Shown here piece by piece: positions 62,068 to 64,000 of a stretch of DNA of 64,000 nucleotides; the stretch's first letter is position 1, and the number at the start of each line of letters is the position of its first letter. The notes below the pieces were generated by a model. That model saw nothing but the letters and a program-made list of their open reading frames with translations, did no database searches and was not told the DNA's origin. Source of the stretch: Antricoccus suffuscus (lineage in GTDB: Bacteria; Actinomycetota; Actinomycetes; Mycobacteriales; Antricoccaceae); the NCBI RefSeq assembly GCF_003003235.1, contig NZ_PVUE01000013.1, forward strand, positions 60,690 to 124,689, in the 5' to 3' direction. The position numbers and the translations under genes are program-made.

Positions 62068-63819
62068 TTAGGTCAGAGCCTCAAGCCGCTCCTGGGCGTC
62101 GGTCTCTTCGTCGAGGTCGTGTTCGACGACCTGCGCGAACCATTTCTTCGCATCGTCGGTACGACCGGCGTCAACTAACGTGTCGGCGTACGCGTACCAG
62201 ATGCGAGGCCCAGAACCCGGGGATTTGTCCGGATCCAGCCCGAAAGACTCCAGTACGTGCAGTGCGCCGTCGATCTCGCCGAGGTCGCGACGCGCACCAG
62301 AGTGCACGATCGCCGCTTCGGCACGTACGTCCTTCGGCAGCCTACTGAGGTCGGTCTCGGTCACTAACGTAATGGCCCGCTCGGGCCGGCCAAGTGCCCG
62401 CTCGCAGTCCGCGAGGACCGGCACATGCGAATCATCGCCGGACATCCGTCGCGCGGCGCGTAGGTCGCGCACCGCTTCGGCCCACTCGCCGGCTTGGTAG
62501 GCGACGATGCCCGACGCCTCCCGAACCGAGGCGAGTCGTGGCGCCATCTCACGAGCAACCCGGGCGTGCAGCAAGGCCTTTTCCGGTTCGGAATCTACAA
62601 GTACGCCGGCCGCAACCAGGTGCAGCGCCACGGTGTCGGCCTTCTCGCCGAGCGTGTTGAGCTCGCTGAGCACGGTACGGTCGAGCATCTTCGGATCGAG
62701 CCCGTCCGGAATCGGCGGCGCCTGCGTGCGCTGACGCGGTGCCTCATCACGTGCGCGTCGATCATCGCGGTGTCCGCGATCAAAGGTACGACGATCATCG
62801 CTGCGGTCGCGATAGCCGCGGCTGTCGCCACGTTCGCTGCCGTAGCCGCCGCGTGCTGGGCGGGAATCATCACGCCGACTGTCCGAGCGGAAACCGCCAC
62901 CACGAGAGTCGTCGCGACGGAAACTACTACTACGGGAGTCGTCGCGACGTGGACCGCCACGGCGCGAATCATCGCGACGGAAACTATTGCCGCGGGAGTC
63001 GTCCCGACGACTGTCCGGGCGGAAACGGTCACCCCGCGCGTCATCCCGGCGCGGCCCACCACGAGAGTCGTCACGACGAAAACTACTACCGCGGGAGTCG
63101 TCCCGACGACTGCCCGAGCGGAAACCGCTTTCCCGGGAGTCGTCACGACGCGGACCACCACGAGAGTCGTCACGACGAAAACTGCCTCCACGCGAGTCGT
63201 CCCTGCGTGGGGCGCTTCCGCGCGAATCATCACGACGGAATCCCTGATCCTGACGACGGTCATTGCGACCACCGTAAGAACGGTGCTCATCGCGGCCGCC
63301 ACCAGAACGGTAGTCGGGACGTGTAGCGCCTGAATGCCCACCGTCACGGCCACCGGATGGTCGATCCCCGGAACGGCCGTGATCTGGACGACCACCGCCG
63401 CCGCGTTGAGCCCCGCGGTCATCCGATCTGCCGCTGGAAGAGGAATAACGGTCCCGCTGTGGACCACGGTCCGAGCCGCCGCGGTCACGTTGCGGTCCGC
63501 GATCGGGACCACCATTTGAACGGTATCCCGACGGACCGCCGCGGTCCGAGCGATAACCACCTGGGCCGCTTCGATCTGACCGGTGGCCGTCTCGGTCGTC
63601 ACGGCGCGTGCCATCAGCTGATCGATTATGGCCGCGACGCTCGCCACCGCCTTGATAGCCGGCACCACGACCGCCGCGGTCTTGGTATCCACCGCCTTGA
63701 CGATGACCACTCTCTCGACTGTTCGGGCGCCGATCGCCGCCCTGATAGCCAGTCCTCGGGCGGCGGGAATCATCATCGGGCCGATCGTTCTTCTCGTCGC
63801 GAGAACCTTCGTCAGCCAC
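62068..63819 (-). CDS. TPR protein with long RRDDSR-repeat disordered region
   Basis: A 583-residue protein. Residues 1-365 are low-complexity Arg/Asp/Gly/Ser, with glycine-rich units (GPGGYRSDRGGPSGYRS) and, at 195-320, twelve copies of RRDD(S/A)R separated by short Gly/Ser/Phe linkers. Residues 375-583 form helical TPR-like repeats (LNTLGEKADTVALHLVAAGVLVDSEPEKALLHARVA). The TPR part matches the Rv1691 family. The charged tail resembles RNA-binding RGG/RD tails, and the gene lies next to an rRNA operon. GTG start at 63819, AGGAGG 6 bases upstream. Confidence 0.75.
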   Translation of the reverse strand: MADEGSRDEKNDRPDDDSRRPRTGYQGGDRRPNSRESGHRQGGGYQDRGGRGAGYQGGGERRGHNRSADGTRRDDRDGHRSDRSGPGGYRSDRGGPSGYRSNGGPDRGPQRDRGGSDRGPQRDRYSSSSGRSDDRGAQRGGGGRPDHGRSGDRPSGGRDGGHSGATRPDYRSGGGRDEHRSYGGRNDRRQDQGFRRDDSRGSAPRRDDSRGGSFRRDDSRGGPRRDDSRESGFRSGSRRDDSRGSSFRRDDSRGGPRRDDARGDRFRPDSRRDDSRGNSFRRDDSRRGGPRRDDSRSSSFRRDDSRGGGFRSDSRRDDSRPARGGYGSERGDSRGYRDRSDDRRTFDRGHRDDRRARDEAPRQRTQAPPIPDGLDPKMLDRTVLSELNTLGEKADTVALHLVAAGVLVDSEPEKALLHARVAREMAPRLASVREASGIVAYQAGEWAEAVRDLRAARRMSGDDSHVPVLADCERALGRPERAITLVTETDLSRLPKDVRAEAAIVHSGARRDLGEIDGALHVLESFGLDPDKSPGSGPRIWYAYADTLVDAGRTDDAKKWFAQVVEHDLDEETDAQERLEALT

Positions 63820-63859
63820 GACAACCTCCTAAGCCGAAATACACCTGAACGCACAAAAG

Positions 63860-63906
63860 CGTTGAGGGGGTTATCCAACAGTAACTGTCGGATAACCCCC
63901 TCAACG
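63860..63906 (-). terminator. rRNA operon terminator
   Basis: A 47-base hairpin with arms of 17 perfect pairs (CGTTGAGGGGGTTATCC and complement) plus further inner pairs near the loop, followed on the minus strand by CTTTTGTG. It lies about 10 bases past the 5S rRNA 3' end. Confidence 0.85.
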
Positions 63907-63915
63907 GGAAATTAT

Positions 63916-64000
63916 GTCCGGCGGCGTCCTACTCTCCCACACAGTCACCCATGCAGTACCATCGGCGCTGAAAGGCTTAGCTACCGGGTTCGGAATGGAA
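63916..64000 (-). rRNA. rrf: 5S ribosomal RNA, 3' part (cut by window end)
   Basis: The minus strand ends in GTGGGAGAGTAGGACGCCGC, and before it has the conserved TTCCATTCCGAACCCGGTAG segment with CGCCGATGGTACTGC, characteristic of 5S rRNA. The 5' end lies beyond the window. The rest of the rrn operon is expected upstream on the minus strand. Confidence 0.93.

Noticed and set aside
62850..63250. DNA tandem repeat (RRDDSR region) as an independent element
   Set aside because: The repeat is explained by protein-level low-complexity coding (regular RRDDSR with varying codons), so it is listed as part of the gene.

Overview
The window looks like a chromosomal segment of a high-GC Gram-positive actinomycete. 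The evidence is a long minus-strand block whose genes and order match the conserved Mycobacterium tuberculosis Rv1691-Rv1713 neighbourhood (TPR protein, HAD hydrolase, tlyA, nadK, recN, steA, mctB, pyrG, NUDIX, xerD, parA, scpA, scpB, rluB, cmk, der), frequent GTG/TTG starts with GGAGG-like ribosome sites, and an actinobacterial-type NDMA-dependent alcohol dehydrogenase. I cannot name the genus from the sequence alone.

Bases 1-15.9 kb are accessory in character. They begin with the tail of a DUF2075 helicase-like protein and a membrane-anchored HNH (DUF1524)/excalibur nuclease. Next come a ferric-reductase-like flavoprotein, a MmyB-type regulator divergent from a short-chain dehydrogenase, a YoaK family membrane protein and several orphan small genes. 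From 8.7 to 15.2 kb there is a same-strand defence-like cluster: a protein kinase, an Eco57I-like methylase fragment carrying NPPY, a 1104-residue GIY-YIG/SF2 helicase protein, a 217-residue methylase fragment carrying motif I, and a 37-codon remnant of a type I HsdM N-terminus. The region stops just short of tRNA-Pro(GGG), and the accessory DNA lies on the 3' side of that tRNA, as expected for an integrated island.

Bases 16-32 kb hold metabolism and transport. They include the NDMA-dependent alcohol dehydrogenase, a complete glycine betaine/choline-type ABC operon (permease, ATPase, permease and two tandem paralogous binding proteins), two VOC proteins with an AraC regulator, and an ABC-2 exporter pair followed by a NarL-type two-component system. 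A TetR regulator is divergent from a Baeyer-Villiger-type monooxygenase, which is coupled to a serine hydrolase (ketone to ester to hydrolysis is a plausible route).

Bases 32-64 kb are the conserved core: der, cmk, aroH, rluB, scpB, scpA, parA, xerD and ald; then a M16-like protein without its catalytic Glu on the other strand; then NUDIX and pyrG; then a cell-envelope operon read recN, steA, mctB, MraY-like, murJ, glycosyltransferase, large membrane protein, with nadK, an ion transporter and tlyA upstream. The window ends with an SCP2-domain gene, a HAD phosphatase, a small SSB, a TPR protein with a long RRDDSR-repeat tail, and the 3' part of a 5S rRNA with its terminator.

The most unusual signals are the split-methylase restriction cluster with its HsdM remnant, and a family of 21-22 bp direct repeats (core ATCCGTCACRAAA) found as arrays in one intergenic region and inside two protein-coding genes (scpA and an ion transporter).
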